Below the pieces are notes generated by a model that searched no databases, was not told the origin of the DNA, and saw only the letters and a program-made list of their open reading frames with translations. The position numbers were made by a program, and so were the translations under genes. From Actinomycetota bacterium (lineage in GTDB: Bacteria > Actinomycetota > Actinomycetes > Actinomycetales > Microbacteriaceae): a stretch of 6,294 nucleotides of DNA. This document shows, in pieces, positions 5,718-6,294 of the stretch (its first letter is position 1; each line of letters begins with the position of its first letter). The DNA lies in contig WLDR01000085.1 in assembly GCA_009704705.1 (NCBI GenBank), forward strand, positions 1 to 6,294, read 5' to 3'.

Positions 5718-6294
5718 GTGAGTCGTCCTGCAGCTGACACCGTCGACAACGCCATCGCGACACCTGAGAAGGAACAACCCTTTGCGGCACTCGGCTTGAA
5801 GCCCGACGAATATACCCGCATCAAGGAGATCCTGGGCCGTCGCCCGACGAGTGGCGAACTGGCCATGTACTCGGTGATGTGGAGTGAACACTGCTCATAC
5901 AAGTCGAGCAAGATCTACCTGCGTCAGTTCGGCCAAAAAGTCACGCCAAAGATGCGCGAGAAACTCATGGTTGGCATGGGCGAGAACGCGGGTGTGGTCG
6001 ATATCGGCGAGGGCTGGGCCGTCACGTTCAAAGTCGAGAGTCACAACCACCCGAGTTACATCGAACCGTTCCAGGGCGCCGCAACCGGAGTTGGCGGAAT
6101 CGTGCGCGACATCATCTCGATGGGCGCTCGTCCGGTCGCCATCATGGACCAGCTTCGCTTTGGGGCCGTTGACAACCCCGACACCGCCCGTGTCGTGGCC
6201 GGAGTGGTCGGTGGCATCAGCTTCTACGGCAACTGCTTAGGATTACCCAACATCGGTGGCGAGACCTACTTCGACGCCGTCTACCAGGGCAACC
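5718..6294 (+). CDS. purL: PurL synthase subunit of FGAM synthase, N-terminal part
   Basis: PurL uses ATP and PurQ-derived ammonia to turn formylglycinamide ribonucleotide into FGAM. The window holds the first 192 residues of a protein normally about 740-790 long, cut by the window edge. After a ~20-residue variable tail come YSVMWSEHCSYKSS (51-64), with His58 the conserved PurL histidine, VESHNHPSYIEPFQGAATG (106-124) and VGGIVRDIISMGARP (125-139), which form the ATP/Mg-binding face, and NCLGLPNIGGETY (172-184). The frame is uninterrupted. The GTG start is supported by GGAGGT 8 nt upstream. It lies 2 bp after the DUF3817 stop and completes the purS-purQ-purL set. Confidence 0.96.
   Translation, partial: MSRPAADTVDNAIATPEKEQPFAALGLKPDEYTRIKEILGRRPTSGELAMYSVMWSEHCSYKSSKIYLRQFGQKVTPKMREKLMVGMGENAGVVDIGEGWAVTFKVESHNHPSYIEPFQGAATGVGGIVRDIISMGARPVAIMDQLRFGAVDNPDTARVVAGVVGGISFYGNCLGLPNIGGETYFDAVYQGN

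Overview
The window looks like a chromosomal piece from a GC-rich actinobacterium. Microbacteriaceae is my best guess. The reasons are the purS-purQ-(DUF3817 membrane gene)-purL order, frequent GTG/TTG starts, tightly overlapping genes and an apparently leaderless promoter. The taxon is an inference from style and gene order, not from a search.

Layout. At the left edge (1-207) lies a minus-strand fragment of a kynureninase gene. It is the diverged mirror image of 352-558, inside the plus-strand kynureninase remnant (205-963). The two copies form a fold-back junction that removes the first part of kynU. A minus-strand operon of three overlapping genes follows: an ArsP_1/DUF318-type permease (3060-4088), its usual TIGR03943/DUF1980 partner (2288-3070), and a membrane-anchored extracellular protein of unknown function (886-2298). 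The last gene runs tail-to-tail into kynU with a 78-bp antisense overlap. After a 198-bp divergent intergenic region comes the plus-strand purine cluster: purS (4287-4538), purQ (4538-5230), a DUF3817 four-helix membrane protein (5227-5715) and the start of purL (5718 to the window edge).

How the genes fit together. PurS, PurQ and PurL are the three parts of the FGAM synthase of de novo purine synthesis. Their genes are coupled by 1-bp and 4-bp overlaps and a strong ribosome binding site in front of purL. The permease and the TIGR03943 protein are a recurrent pair. Both carry His/Cys-rich segments, so a metal or metalloid substrate is plausible. The third operon member may be an accessory extracytoplasmic subunit. 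KynU belongs to tryptophan catabolism and is functionally unrelated to its neighbours.

Most notable observations: (1) the diverged fold-back at the left edge, most likely a contig-end chimera between two related alleles; (2) a nearly identical promoter-like element of about 28 bp, GCCTGAACCA plus TAGNNTTGNGGTGT, in front of both divergent transcription units, which would place the permease GTG exactly at the transcription start; (3) the coupled third gene of the permease operon, for which I know no function.
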